NCBI GenBank assembly: GCA_037893245.1
Contig: JBAIAA010000700.1
Span: 1-64,000, forward strand
Direction of reading: 5' to 3'
From: Crossaster papposus
Lineage: Eukaryota > Echinodermata > Asteroidea > Velatida > Solasteridae
DNA length: 64,000 bases
Shown: positions 47,594 to 60,489 of the stretch, piece by piece
Layout: each line of letters opens with the position of its first letter
Position numbering within the stretch: the first letter of the stretch is position 1
The notes under the pieces: model-generated
Databases searched by the model: none
Told to the model about the DNA's origin: nothing
What the model saw: the letters and a program-made list of their open reading frames with translations, nothing else
Made by a program: the position numbers and the translations under genes

Positions 47594-50500
47594 ATGGCGC
47601 TGAAACCCGTGGACGATCTGGCTACGCTCGAGTCGCTGGACGAGAAAGCGATCTTGGATGAACTCAAGAGAAGATATGCAAATGACGTTATCTACGTAAG
47701 AACTTGTATATAAAATGTATATAAAATGTATACAAAATGTATACAAAATGTATATAAAATGTATATAAAATGTATAGAAATGTATAGAAACATTATAATC
47801 TACGGTCGAGCATTTCTTTCACTTCTTCTGCCATGCACTTGTATACAGACACACCCTTGTCTATGTTTATACCAAAATATGACCCCAAATAAAAGTATAC
47901 CGTTGTGTAGATATAGGAATTCAAAATATATAACGTCACCTACTACTACAAAATACTACTTGAGTATTAACTGTAGTACTCTTACTACACTGGCCTATAG
48001 AATTGAGTAGTATTTTATAGTATAGTGCACTGTACCCCGAATGTATGATTGGTATTTTATCACATAAATATATGTGTGGCTGTTTTTGTCACAGACATAC
48101 ATCGGCGATATATTGGTTGCGATTAATCCCTACAAGCCGCTTCCGATATATTCCTATCAGGTAAGAAATTAATGGGACATTTTAGTTAATTAGAATTGCA
48201 ATTGTTTCTGTTGTTGAGTTGTGATTTGGGGGTAATAAAACATAAACCACTACGTATATTGCATGCAATTACGTAATAAGCAAAACACTTGCGTCTGGAC
48301 ATTAATAAGTTGGACCAATTAAAAACAGGGGCGACTCCAGAAATGTTTTGCATCCGCCAAAATTCCACCAAACAGTTTATGGAGTTTGACTGATTTAGGG
48401 AGGTCAGCTAGAGTTAAAGAATAAAACAACCGCTATTCCTTTCACTCAATCTCTTAGTACAGGCATGGGAGTATCTACCAATACAAAAAAGAGGGGGAAA
48501 TGAAACAAGGTCATTCACAGAAAAAAAAGGAAAAGATGATATTTCTATATACTTTAGCACACAGATGTAAAGAAAAAGAAAAAGAAAACAAAAAACACAC
48601 CAAAAACAGCGACAAATTTGCTGAAGAAAACACCCCAATTTGTATGCCTGCTCTTACCTCCCCCAGACATCATGCTCCTACACAAACCTCCAATACAGAC
48701 AGGCGCTGCCGCCCCACATCTTCGCCGTAGCGGACAAGGCTTACAGCAGCATGAAGCGACTGGGCATGCGCCAGTGTTGCGTCATCAGCGGCGAATCGGG
48801 CGCCGGGAAGACGGAGAGCGCCAAGTATCTGATTGGTCACGTGATCAGCCACTGCAGCAGCAACAAGAAAAATCTGCAGGAGAAAATTCTGCAGGTATAA
48901 GGAACTAAAGGTCATGTTAATTTGTATATTCATCGTTGTTTGTTTTTTTGAAAATTTGCATATTCATCAGGAATTTACATATTTGTTGAAAATTTGCATA
49001 TTCATTGAGAATTTGCATAATTATTGGGAATATCATGTTTCGAAATAGTTTGTTGCATTTTGGTCCAAATCTTCGATAACTATATTAACCTTTAATAACT
49101 ATATAACATCCATAACCTGTTTTTAATTGTAATCTTTCGGGTTTTCTTTAATCTGAAAATAACAATTGGCAAATATACTGCATCATTTTATTGAGGCTGT
49201 TTCGTCACATTTATTCACAGCTCGTTAAAAGATATGTATTATCTACTTATTTCGGATGTACAATTTTAAGCTGTCGGACGTGATTGTGCGGAAGTTGGTT
49301 ACGTACTGTGATTAAATACATGTATATATTTTCACACTACATGGTTACTATTTGAAACGGAATGGTTCGATATTTGTTGTTAAAAAATGTTAAGAGCAAG
49401 AAAACGAACTATTTCACTTGTAAAAATGGTTTTGTGTGAAAAATATATTCCTAGGTTAATCCACTTTTGGAAGCATTTGGCAATGCACGGACTGTCATGA
49501 ACGACAACTCGAGTCGGTTCGGCAAGTTTTTGGAACTGAAGTTTTGCCGCGATGGAAGGATCGTCGGAGGTAATTATAATAAATGGCATTTAAATGTTAT
49601 TTACATTATTATCATTATTGCCGTGCATTGATTTAATTAGTTTAACTAATTCGGATATTCTATTATCAACCGAACATCCCAATAGCATTTTGTCGCTTTG
49701 AATGTTCGAATTGAAAAAAGGAAAGATACATGAACGTGCGGACATGATTGTGATGTTATCTTAATCGTAAAGTTGCGTTTCCTGCACTTTTTGGTCATCT
49801 GCAACTTTTAGTCAACGACTATTTATTGGACACATAATTTTAGCTGCGTAAAGTACATGTACATTGATATAGTCATGCATTTATAGTACTGTACACTCCG
49901 ACGTATACCTAGCAAGATATGGGACCGAGCGACTCCCCCCTTAGTCCCCTATACACTCCCTAGACTATTGTTACCTAACACAGTTTCGAATATTTGAATA
50001 TTCGGTCAAGTGGATTTTCGAATAATCGAATACTGAATTACACTGAATAACACAGCCCTATTTGTTCGGTTCCAATTTTGCAGCCACGATCGATCAGTTT
50101 CTTCTCGAGAAGTCCCGAGTCGTCAACCAGGGCAAAGACGAGAGAAACTTCCACATCTTCTACTATATGTTCGCCGGATTGACGGAACAGCAGCTGTTGA
50201 ATCTGCTGCTCTCACCCCCTGAAAAGCACAGGTGAAGTACCGCCACCTTGAACCTAGATGCTGTGTTTATTCGATCAATCAATAAGATGATAATTACAAA
50301 TCTCATGTCACTTAGAATCTTATGTTAATCAGAGTATACCTGTTTTGAAGTCATGGCAATTGGAACTTGCATATCAACAATGAAACTCGCTCAAAAGACT
50401 GAAAGAGGCATATACAATAACTATCGTTTGATGATGTAATATCTAATACCAATTCTAATATATAAAGGAAATTGTTCCTAGTGGTAATAATACTTCAATA

Positions 50501-53500
50501 ATACCCACATACTAATATTGTTATATCATATATAGCGATCTTTGTATACATATCAAAATTACCACGTGGATAACGTATAACAATCTACGGTACTAATTTA
50601 ATCATCTATTAAATTGTGTACTTAACGGGATCGTGTACGTTTGGTAATTGGAACCCACTGTTTGTTTCAATCCTGTATATAGTTATAGATATATACCATA
50701 AAACTAACCTGTATAAAAACCATTTCAAAAGGTGGTAGCGATTTTGAGACATTGCCGAAAATCTGGAGCGGTTATGTCAACGCAGGAAGAATAATCTGCA
50801 TTGGAATACACAATCTGAAAAACGTCACTGCAGTAACGCTTCTCAGATTCAAACTTTGGGGATAAAAAAAGTGATATCTTTTTCCATAACCGCAGTACTT
50901 TGAAGTGAAAAGTTTCTAAAAATGCATTATACTATCCAAAGCTGCTGTACTTCTTACCAAGTAATTGCCATTACTTTTTGGAGTAATTACCAAACGTATA
51001 CGATCCCTTTAGATAATATATATATATTTCTATTATTTAATTGCAGAATATTAAATGCCATTCCGGGTCAAGGGGTGTATTCGAGCGAAGAAGAGTTTTT
51101 GTTTAATCAGAAGATGTACGATGAACTGCAGGATATTATGGAACTGGTGGGATTCACGCAAGAAGTAGGTTTGAATTTTTCTAATATTTTGAAATAATAT
51201 ATTTTTGTCTTAATCCTATTCTAATATTTGAATAAATATCACCGTTATATGTGAATGAATGTCAGTTTCCCAGTGGTGTGATATTACATTATATATTACA
51301 ATAACAAAATATGTAACCACGGTTTGCAGAATATTTTTTGTACTACTGTCATTTTGCCTCTGAGGTATGTCTTGTTTGGATTTTCCTCATATTTTGAAAT
51401 AATTAAAACTGATATTTATTGACATATAATAAATTAAGATTTTATAATTCAGTATTACCACAAAATGAGCACTTAGGGAGACAAATTAGCGTAAGTTTTT
51501 AGGTAATAAGGAGACGGTGGTACTTAGGGAGACATTTCAGTGTCTCCCTAAGTGTCTAGCTACCTTAACAAACGATATTTGGTAGTTATTTTTGTTCCAG
51601 AACGACAGATTTGGGTCTAAATAGCATAAATCGTGAAGATCTTGGAGAAAAGGGTTAGGGTAAACAAGTTAGGACTGTTTTAAGTTTGTTTACTTAAAAC
51701 ATTGTGTACTATGGGATTGTCTCCCTAAGTGTCGGTGTTTTTTTAAATTTATTATTATAATTATTTTCATTATTTTTGTGTTTCTCCTCCCAACTCTGTA
51801 TGCTAGTGTGCTCACCTTCGTTTGTTTCTTGTACCACTGTCATTTTGTCTCTAAAGATCTTGTTAAAATCGAAATACCTGGCTCTTTTTATTAAATTGAA
51901 TAATAAACTGTGTTAAATACAAAATACCTGTGTCATATTTTCTGTTACAATTATGGGCAATTGTGTTACATTGTACAACAATAATACCAAGAATATCTCT
52001 ATGGCTATTTTGTTTTGATACACACTAGCTGGATAATATTCAGTCACAATATTTCAAGAATACCTAATTGTTTGCAGCAATATACAACAAATATCGTTTG
52101 TTGTGTTACAGGATATCTGGATGATATTCACCATCTTGTCAGCGATCATCCAGATAGCGGATATCGATTTTGACTTTGATGAGGAGACTGGCGGCTCGTA
52201 CATCGTGGACGAATACGTACTCAAAGTTGGTACGTGGTTCACACGAGCTCACATAATGAGCTTCATTCAATGATTAATTTAATTGTCTTAGATTTTTATA
52301 AGGGTTTCGTGAAAATCGTTCTAATGCAAGAAATGTCTTAGGTGTTTTCAAAACACTGGAGGCTCCTAACCAGTTTTGACTTGAGATTCGTGCATTATGT
52401 CTATACAGAAACACGAAGCCATAGACAAGTTCGAGATTTGAAAAATTGCCATTATTTTAAACGCAAATGTGCGTGAGAATCTAAATGACAACGAATATAA
52501 CATAATTTGTACATAGAATTTTCGACCTTATTTTGTTTGAAATAATTTGAAAATCATGAAAAATGATGAAACAATAACATTTTCCATTTATTTTAGTGTG
52601 TAATCTACTAGGATTGGACGTGGTTGAAATGGCGACGGCTCTCGTGTCCAACGTCTCATACACAAGAGGTAGGTTGATTTTTAGTGAGAGTTTATCATAC
52701 CAAAGATAAAATATGGCTTTTAAAATTGTTACTTTTTTCCAGAAACAAATAAAAATCTGACAGCAAATGCAAAATATATCATTACACAAAAATAACAAAT
52801 CTTAAATTTTAAATAAACACTTTGTTGAATATACACGCAATACAAGCTGAAGAATAAGTTGTGGAGGTAAGTTATTGTTGTCGTTTATAGGTGAGCAGAT
52901 TTTGACGCTGAAGACTGTTGCCCAAGCTAACGATGGCCGAGACGCCTTGGCCAAGGCGCTGTACAGCAAGCTCTTTACGTGGATCGTACGACAGATCAAT
53001 ACGCTGATCGCACCAGATCCACATCTACAGGGGTGAGTTTGTGATCACAAATATACAAAGTAATCACAAGGTAATCACAAGTCCACCAGAAGTCGGTCAT
53101 AAGTCCATCAAAAAGTAATCCCAAGACATTTACAAGTCCATCAGAACCTAATAACAATTCAATCGAATGTCCATCGCAAGTAAGTTCACACCAACCACAA
53201 GTCAATCGCAAGTCCATTAGAACCCAATAACGATTCAATCATAAGAACATCACAGGTCAATCGGAACTTAGTTCCAGTCAATCACAAGAAAATCACAGGT
53301 CAATCGGAACTTAGTTTCAGTCAATCACAAGTCAAATCACAAAGCACTCATACGTCAATCACAAAAAACTCATAAGTCAATCGCAAGTCAATCACAAGTC
53401 AATCACAAGTATACCTGACTGACGTTTTTTCAAAACCTCCCCACAAATCCACAAAAGAAAATTCGTACACAACCCAGACTTTAAAATCTTCACCATGCAA

Positions 53501-56500
53501 ACATTCAATCTATTTTGTTTTAGAGGAACGGAGGGTTACGAGATAGGCATCCTGGACATCTACGGTTTCGAGAGCTTCGAGACAAACAGCTTCGAGCAGC
53601 TCTGCATCAACGTGACCAATGAACAACTTCAGTTTTACTTCAACCAGCGCATCTTCGCCTGGGAGCTGGCCGAGTACGCCACAGAGGGCGTCTCACACGC
53701 CAAGATAAAATTCCAAGACAACCAGCCGGTTCTGGATCTCTTTCTCGCTGTGAGTTTTTTTAAAAATATGCCCTGCTCCCGCAAAATCAGAGTAAAGTTG
53801 ACATTTTGAAATATTGGTATTTCCAGATTTCTTGAATTCTTAGCTTTAAAATGATATATAAATTATTGGGTAGGGTATTTTAAAAAAATATCTAATATTG
53901 AGCAAAACCAGCGGTCTTTACACACCAAATTAAGAATAGTTACGAATTCATTTCGCTACATTTTACCTCTTAGGTACGCTCAGTAAAATCAAATTTAGAA
54001 AAAAAATTCTGCTAATCTTTTGCAAAAAATACTCTGAAGAAGATCGAAATATTAGGCCCTCTTAACTTATTTGATTTGCAAAAAAAATACTTGGTAGTTG
54101 GAATAAAAACATATGTGTATCATGCCAAAACCCCCAAAACGATTCCCCACTGTCAAATCGGCTATTTTCAACCATAACTCAATAGCATAGCGCGACTTTA
54201 CGCCGTCAGTAGCCGTTTGATGGAGCATCCCTGTTAGCCTTGATTTACCTCAACCCTAACTCTCTAGTGTAATATAATAACCATACCCATTCTTCCAAAT
54301 TCTAACACCATTTTTATCCTGTATTTTAACAGAAACCGCTTGGACTCTTCTCCATTCTGGATGAGGAGAGTCGTTTTCCTCAAGCCACCGACGTCACGTT
54401 CGTCAACAAACTAATCAGCAATCACGGCAAGAACAGTAACTTTCTAAAGGAGAAGAAATCCCGCGGACAGGCCAAGTTTGGTATCAGTCACTACGCTGGA
54501 GAGGTACGTATAGAGAAATATAGTTTGTAATACTTTTGTAATACTTTTGTAATACTTTTGCAATACTTTTGCAATACTTTTGCAATACCTTTGCAATACC
54601 TTTGCAATACCTTTGCAATACCTTTGCAATACTTTTGCAATACTTTTGCAATACCTTTGCAATACCTTTGTAATACCTTTGTAATACCTTTGTAATACCT
54701 TTGTAATACCTTTGTAATACCTTTGTAATACCTTTGTAATACCTTTGTAATACTTTTGTAATACTTTTGTAATACTTTTGTAATATTTCTATATAGTGGG
54801 AGGCGTGAGGAAAATGCACATACACCTACAGTGTATTAAAACATATAAATGCAATATATAAGATTGGGTCTATTAACTATTAATGTTCCGATCATCTTTT
54901 TAAATATTTTTTTTAAATACATTTAATGTGAATTTTCATTAACAAGAAATTAAAGTAATGTCTTCTTAAATGTTACCTTGACCAGTTGTGGTATGACGCC
55001 AGCGGTTTTCTTGAGAAGAACCGCGACACGTTCAGTACCAATCTGACGGACAGCATGCTACACAGCCAGAACGGTCTACTGCGATACCTGTTCAGCGCGA
55101 GCGAAGCGGAACTATCGGAAACGTAAGGAATGGGTTCACTTCATCGTAGACATTATGGTCATCAGATGGTGTATATACACCCGTTTCACTTTCGGAAAAC
55201 AAGTTGTTCTTGAGATTTTGATTAAGTAAATTAAACTTGTGGGACGATTTGTTTAATTTTTGACCCAAAAAAGCCAAAACAAACAACAACAAAACAACAA
55301 AACATAGTTTCGAAAACTAATAATGATTTGCGGTTTATGAAACAATTAAGTTATGTAATGCTGGTATTCGTTGCCGGTATACGGTTCCTTTTTGTAAAGG
55401 AAAATTTACCTGTAACAAAATTACCTTATTTAAAACAACATCATTATTAATGGTATTGATACCAAGGATCCCTCAAAAGCGCCCAAGAAACCTGTAGAGA
55501 GAAGACAATGAGAATAAGGTACAGTTTTAGAGGTGGGAGGAAAAACCCACGGAGTCAGGCAGAGACTGAAAACGCAATCCAAATATTGGCCCAGGCCGGA
55601 TTTGAACCCGGGTCATAGTGGTGGAAGGCGAGGAAAGAACTGCTAAGCCAACCTGACTCCCCATAACTCATTTTAAGCGTATGTTCCTATTAAAATCAAA
55701 AATGTATGGGAGACAAAATGTAAACCGTAGTTTTACTTGAAGACAGTTAAATAAATTGACATCCCACTAGAAATCAGACGGGTCCGTTCGCAGTGTCGCA
55801 AAGTCAAAAGGACATCCTTCTCTGCAAGCCGCCACCAAAAATCATCCACGACGGGACGGTCAGTCTGTCTCGCGCCGCCACCAAGAAACTCAAGAAACAG
55901 TAAGTCGATGCCCATTGTCGGTACCAGACTATACAACCTCATTGTAGAAGATGTGGTCTCGATCATCGTTGTCCCATTGTCGGTACCAGACTATAACACT
56001 TCATTGTAGAAGATGTGATCTCGTTCATTTCATCGTTACCAGATTAAAATTATATTTCAGAGAGATATAAGGGTTTGAAATCGTTTAAATATTTATATAT
56101 AAATAAGCATCAAGTTAGACATTATTACATAATTATATGGTAAAAACCCTTCTATTTTTTAAGTGTTATTTTGGTGATGTGTTTTCATATCTTCTTACTC
56201 GATATTATTATTGCGATTATTTTTTAAAGAATGAAAGATGGGAAAGCCCAAAGTGACAAGGGGAAGCGAAGAGGAACAGTGCCCTCTATCGGCTTCCATT
56301 TCAAGGTAAAAACTTATATTTAGGCCTATAAATGACTCATAGAATCGCTTCAAATATTCATTTTGTCAATCGAAAAAAAAAAAAAAAATACAAATATGCA
56401 TTTTTATTTTTATTTTTTTAATATGGATTTCCGCAAAAATGAAGTACATTAGGATATGAAACCCAAAAATAATTTTGATAATAAGTATATTTTGGATGAA

Positions 56501-59500
56501 GAAGTTTAGATATTCACTAGCATGATAGTAAAAACAAACACATTGTAGTTAATAAAATACAAGTATACGGACATTTTAGTCTGCAAGTTCTTCTCAAGAT
56601 GATCAGAATATAATGATCGAAACGTTAGATATTACACAGCGAATTTTCCTGGAAACACCCGTTTACAAATAAAAGAAACGTTTAATGCGCCGTATATTGA
56701 AGTAGTTTTAGTAACTTTACTTTATCTAAAAATTGAATATTAGAAAGAAAAACAATTTGGAGCTGTAAGAATATTTAAACTGACGTGAATTATCTCCTAA
56801 TCACTTTTAATTATACCCCAAATACTGTGAGCACAGCGCCCTCAACGTTCAATAATACGGCCTATTGCTAGCCGTTACTATACAAAACTTTACAGTAATT
56901 TTGACTCCGAACTCATCAAAAAGCTCAAAAAGTCAACTTAAATATTCTTCATCTTTCAAATGTTTTTTGCAGCGATCTTTGACGGATCTGATGGCTAAGA
57001 TTCTAGGGGCCGAGCCCCAGTTTGTCCGGTGCATCAAGCCCAACGCCCAGAGCCGTAACGACTTCTACGAGGACCGGCTAGTCCAGCGGCAGCTACAGTA
57101 CACGGGGGTGCTCGAGACTATCAAAATACGGCGCATGGGGTTCCCGTCGCGGCTCAACTTCGCGGACTTCATCAAAAGGTGAACCAAATAGACCGAGGCT
57201 GGTATTGGACAGTTACGAGCACGTGATGCACTCGTTATAGTGAAACAAGAACTGTGCTAAGCTATAATTTATGCTCGCAATATTCATTATATTGACTTGT
57301 AAACATTACGCATTATAGGTTATTGTTATAATGATGCTGTCTTTTAAAGGGATAATTCTGGAGCGGTTTTGTCCATAACCGCAGTACTAATTCAAAGTGA
57401 AAAGTTTCTAAAAATGCATTATACTATCCAAAGCTGCTCTACTTCTTACCAAGTAAGTTTTTATTGCCATAAATTTTTGGAGTAATTACCAAACGTATAC
57501 GATCCCTTTAAATAATTTTTTTTTTAAACAAAACAAATCTTCAAATGAGTTCGATGTTTTGTTGTTTTAACTTGACAAAACTGAGCTTTGGTGGGTGACA
57601 TTGCTTCATTTGTGTTGCAGATATAAGTTCATAGGTTTCTCCTTGTCGGTAAGCATCAAAGCAAATGCAGCGGCCTGCAAGAAGATTCTACAAGCGGCAG
57701 GACTCACGGGCTTCGAGATCGGCAAAACAAAGGTAAGATTTTCAACCAGTTTTCTACAAATTACCCTGATTTTTATTACCCTGATTGACTGACCGTAAAT
57801 CATTTTACGCAATGCCCACGCAGATGAAGTATTAAATTGCAGTTTTACGTCATTGTAATACTACATGTAGCATATTTTTTTTTAACGTTTACACAGAGAA
57901 GCGATTTGGAAAAAGCAAAAAAACAATGGGTTAACGATTTCGTTTCAGCTGCGTTTTTGTGTGCTAAGGTGGATAATCGTCAGTTACTAAAATATGCAAA
58001 CGGAGGCTATATGCTACAGGTCAGAATAAAGGTGTTTGAACAATTAAGATATGCATTTATATAATCCAGAAAGTTCTAACGTTAATTGCCAATGACGATA
58101 TTGAAAGTATAATTTGACGCACATTCTGAATATTCATCACTTTTTTTTCTTTTTGCCGACGTCACTTTAATCACGCGCGTCTGTATCACAAGCTACCCAC
58201 AATACAATGTTCCTATTTTTCTACCGATTCATCACACCTGTTTTATTGAAATTAAGTCCACCCGAAACAATCTTCGCGACAATTTGACGTGTTTCGCTAT
58301 CTCCATTTAAAGCCCGGAGCCCTGGGATTATCATGCCTTCCAAAACAAGACTTGCCCAAATTAGGTAATCCCCGCGGGCGCGCTTTGCGACTCATCGGAC
58401 GCGTTAAGACCTTGGCTTATGTACCCTGTCCGATCTGATCAGGGAGAGAGCGCGTGTGAGACTTGACAAGTCTATGATGACGTCATGCGATGACGAAAGA
58501 CGCGCCTATTGAATATGCATGAGTTGGTTTGTGCAGGGGCGTCTATTGCATCTTGGACGACTGAGGTTGGATATATAGGCATTCAGCCGATTGTTTCTGA
58601 TACTCGAATAAACTTGACAAATCATGCAACTGGATTGTTGGTTGGGTTTTGAAAAAAAATCGTACATGATACCTGTGTTAAACATAGCTTGAAGTACATG
58701 TATTTATAATTGTGCTTTATCATAATATATTTATAAATATATTTTTACCAGAATGAAACAGTTTCTCAGGACAATGACCGACGTCAAATAAGGGTCATTT
58801 GTAAACGAAACGATGACGTCGTCATAAAAAAACTGGGCTTATCTATAATTTCCCATACATTTGACAAACACTACTTGCGTCACTCGTGGCGTACGCCTCG
58901 CATCCCTGGGAGTAGCGGGGAGAAGTACCCAGGGGTCATGTTGTTGTGGGGGTGGGGGTGGGGTTGAATAACAAGATCTTACCTGTATAATTATCTTGCT
59001 TAATTCCTCCTTGGAATTTTTCACAGTCCGAGAAGAATATTAACAGATCTAAGTCTTTCAACTTGCTTCTTTACTTTGCTCATATAGCCACCCGTGTTGT
59101 GCGTGGACGTCTTGTGATTTACGATTCTAATGAAAGAAAGTTTTGTCAAAGAGAAATCAAATATTACCAAGTTAATTAATAATGTGGCACTTTTTGCCAA
59201 CCACGGTTCGCAGAACTAATATAAGGTCAACGTTTCAAAACAAGAGTAATCATTGTTTCCAAGTATTTTGTTCTCAGTTATTCAATAGTCTACGATTTAT
59301 TTGTCAACCCGATAAGATTGAATTCTTGATGATTTTTTTTTACATAACCCCCATGTATAACCGTCATGAAATCCTGAATTATTACCAGGAAAGGTTTATG
59401 TACTAATATAATCTATACAAGGCCCATATCTGACCCTTTATTGACCTTATGATATACAATAGTTCTACACTAGTAATCGTTCTAACAAAAAAGTTTAAAA

Positions 59501-60489
59501 ATACTTAGTAATTAATAAGCATTAATCTAAGTGAGTAATATTGTGATAAATACCATTGGACAAGCGTGCACACAAAATTCTGTGTCGTGCCTGGGAAGAT
59601 AACTGTGACGTGTTTCCGGTTTTCGTTTTTAGAACTAGCGCGCGTTATTCTAAACCGCAACTCCATGTGTTTTGTTTTTGTTGTGTATCTCGCTGATTTT
59701 TACAAGCGACTGAAAGGTATAAAAACGAGTTTCCAAAAAACATTGCTTTAATGCAGTATTTGTCTTTGACGACACCTCGTCAGTTCGTCCAGTCCCCAGT
59801 CGCAGGTCGACCGATCGTCGCTTTGTATAGATACCCTGTTTCGTTTGGTTTCGGGCGCTTGTTTAAATTCTGTTTGTAAGTGAAATTTAAGCCTATGTGA
59901 AACTAATTGCTGTTCAAACTCACCGTGGTACTACTGAGCTGTCATGTTGAGGTTTTTTTCAGCGATAAACGTTTGTTAGTGAATAAGCTGAACTACCTAT
60001 AAAGGATAGATCTCGTTATAGTCTTTTAAATCGTTCTGACCACATTTTGACACATTGCCAAGTATTTAGGGACTACCCACGAGCTTACTAATAACTCAGA
60101 TTGTGTCATCCCACCCACCTACTACGGTATAGCGTGTACACCCCAACCACCACCCACCTATTTACACCCCCAAACACCACCCACCTACTACGTACGGTAC
60201 CTTTTACACCCCAACCACCACCCAATAGGTTTTTCTCAAGTACTGGCACTCGGAGAAACTCGACACTCGCCTGGATCAACTCGTGTCCAGCGTGCTGACG
60301 TGCCAGCGGTTCGCGCGTGGAAAGCTCGGCCGTAAATTCACTCGCTCGGTCCGGCAGAAAGGGTGGAAGCAACGCGGCACCGTGGTCGGCTTTCTGGAAG
60401 ACGTGGAGGTGAACAACGAGAAAGTCTTCCGGCTGATGGCGAAGATGGACAAGCACGACAAGGAACGATTCGAGGCTAAGAAGAGACAG
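47594..60489 (+). CDS. Class III-like unconventional myosin, motor plus one IQ motif, no kinase domain
   Basis: Exons: 47594-47695, 48095-48160, 48667-48894, 49455-49569, 50084-50231, 51047-51164, 52112-52229, 52597-52668, 52891-53032, 53524-53749, 54333-54503, 54986-55122, 55771-55899, 56230-56305, 56973-57178, 57621-57732, 60229-60489. They make 809 codons with all phases matching; the gene may continue beyond 60489 (CAG followed by GTTCGT). It is an actin-based ATPase motor. Seen: P-loop GESGAGKT (98-105), switch [11 protein letters not shown] (148-157), Glu324 at the TEDS position (16 before DALAK), switch II DIYGFE (381-386), a basic loop 2 (about 550-612), actin-binding [10 protein letters not shown], converter with GKTKVFLKY, and one IQ motif [10 protein letters not shown] (748-757). 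FAWE and [14 protein letters not shown] favour class III. Class III myosins normally carry an N-terminal kinase, but here an in-frame TGA at 47582 precedes the ATG. Introns hold many repeats and a candidate cassette exon at 57897-58019. Confidence 0.92.
47700..47790. repeat. 11 bp tandem repeat in myosin intron 1
   Basis: About eight copies of TATATAAAATG / TATACAAAATG, starting within 20 bp of the donor of exon 1. Confidence 0.85.
47935..48050. repeat. Dispersed repeat, second copy of 17710-17835
   Basis: CTACAAAATACTACTTGAGT, CTCTTACTACACTGGCC and AGTGCACTGTACC match the copy in intron 1 of the receptor gene, same orientation. Confidence 0.7.
50622..51011. repeat. MITE family B, copy 2, in myosin intron 5
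   Basis: Opens TTAACGGGATCGTGTACGTT and closes AAACGTATACGATCCCTTTA. It is inverted relative to the copy at 15685 and ends about 35 bp before exon 6. Confidence 0.85.
51470..51732. repeat. MITE-like element with CACTTAGGGAGACA ends
   Basis: CACTTAGGGAGACA at the left and TGTCTCCCTAAGTGTC at the right are inverted. An internal perfect hairpin (ACTTAGGGAGACA, TTTCAG loop, TGTCTCCCTAAGT) lies at about 51522-51553. Confidence 0.7.
53050..53425. repeat. Degenerate short tandem repeat in myosin intron 9
   Basis: Irregular repeats of AAGTCAATCACA, AAGTCCATCA and GGTCAATCGGAACTTAG, 10-25 bp units, begin right after the donor of exon 9. Confidence 0.8.
53767..54215. repeat. Dispersed repeat family D, copy 2, in myosin intron 10
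   Basis: Inverted relative to 36983-37390. It shares TATTGGTATTTCCAGATTTC, TTATTGGGTAGGGTATTTT, TTTTGCAAAAAATACT, CGATTCCCCACTGTCAAATC and CATAACTCAATAGCATAG. It begins just after the exon 10 donor. Confidence 0.85.
54522..54788. repeat. 12 bp minisatellite in myosin intron 11
   Basis: About 22 copies of TTTGTAATACCT and variants (TTTGCAATACTT, TTTGTAATACTT) arranged in blocks, starting about 18 bp after the donor of exon 11. A unit of four codons keeps minus-strand frames open ([11 protein letters not shown]-like), an artefact. Confidence 0.95.
55443..55662 (-). repeat. tRNA-derived SINE, minus strand, in myosin intron 12
   Basis: Read on minus: a head with A box TTGGCTTAGCAGTTC and B box GGGTTCAAATCC, then a body with GACTCCGTGGGTTTTTCC, CCCACCTCTAAAACTGTACC and CATTGTCTTCTCTCTA, and an end CTTGGGCGCTTTTGAGGGAT. 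The body matches 41995-42300. Confidence 0.85.
55905..56042. repeat. Two-copy tandem duplication, ~65 bp
   Basis: CCCATTGTCGGTACCAGACT and CATTGTAGAAGATGTG occur twice in a row, starting at the donor of exon 13. Confidence 0.85.
57343..57513. repeat. MITE family B, copy 3 (truncated), in myosin intron 15
   Basis: TTTAAAGGGATAATTCTGGA, then CCATAACCGCAGTACT and the intact right end CAAACGTATACGATCCCTTT. About 220 bp of the interior is missing compared with 50622-51011. Confidence 0.8.
57897..58019 (+). CDS. Candidate cassette exon in the myosin converter
   Basis: 123 bp, 41 codons, phase 0 at both ends. It is bounded by a TTTTTTTTTAACGTTTACACAG acceptor region and a CAG/GTCAGA donor. The peptide runs [17 protein letters not shown] and [19 protein letters not shown], hydrophilic and helix-like. 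Inclusion would insert 41 residues between GKTK and VFLKY, at the conserved junction of motor and converter, without shifting the frame. I do not recognise the sequence in myosins. It could be an alternative exon, a fragment of a transposon ORF, or chance. Confidence 0.4.
58280..58620 (+). promoter_or_regulatory. GC-rich island with CRE-like sites and TATA-like motif in myosin intron 16
   Basis: Differs from the surrounding AT-rich intron. It has CCCCGCGGGCGCGCTTTGCGA, GATGACGTCATGCGATGACG (CRE core TGACGTCA), AATATGCATGAG, and GATATATAGG about 30 bp before ATTCAGCCGATTG. It could be an intronic enhancer or an internal promoter. A function is not shown by sequence alone. Confidence 0.3.
60106..60228. 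repeat. C-rich short tandem repeat forming the exon 17 acceptor tract
   Basis: Three or so copies of ACACCCCAACCACCACCCACC separated by TACTACGG- and TATTTACA-type spacers run straight into CCAATAG, the acceptor of myosin exon 17. Confidence 0.75.

Noticed and set aside
48667-48700. Myosin exon 3 starting further in (at GCGCTGCCGCC)
   Set aside because: It would delete the segment between PIYS and PPHIFA that other myosins have; the CCCCCAG acceptor at 48666 keeps frame and length.
55778-55899. Myosin exon 13 starting after AAATCAG
   Set aside because: That acceptor puts the exon out of frame with exon 14; the CCCACTAG acceptor ending at 55770 gives a continuous basic loop 2.
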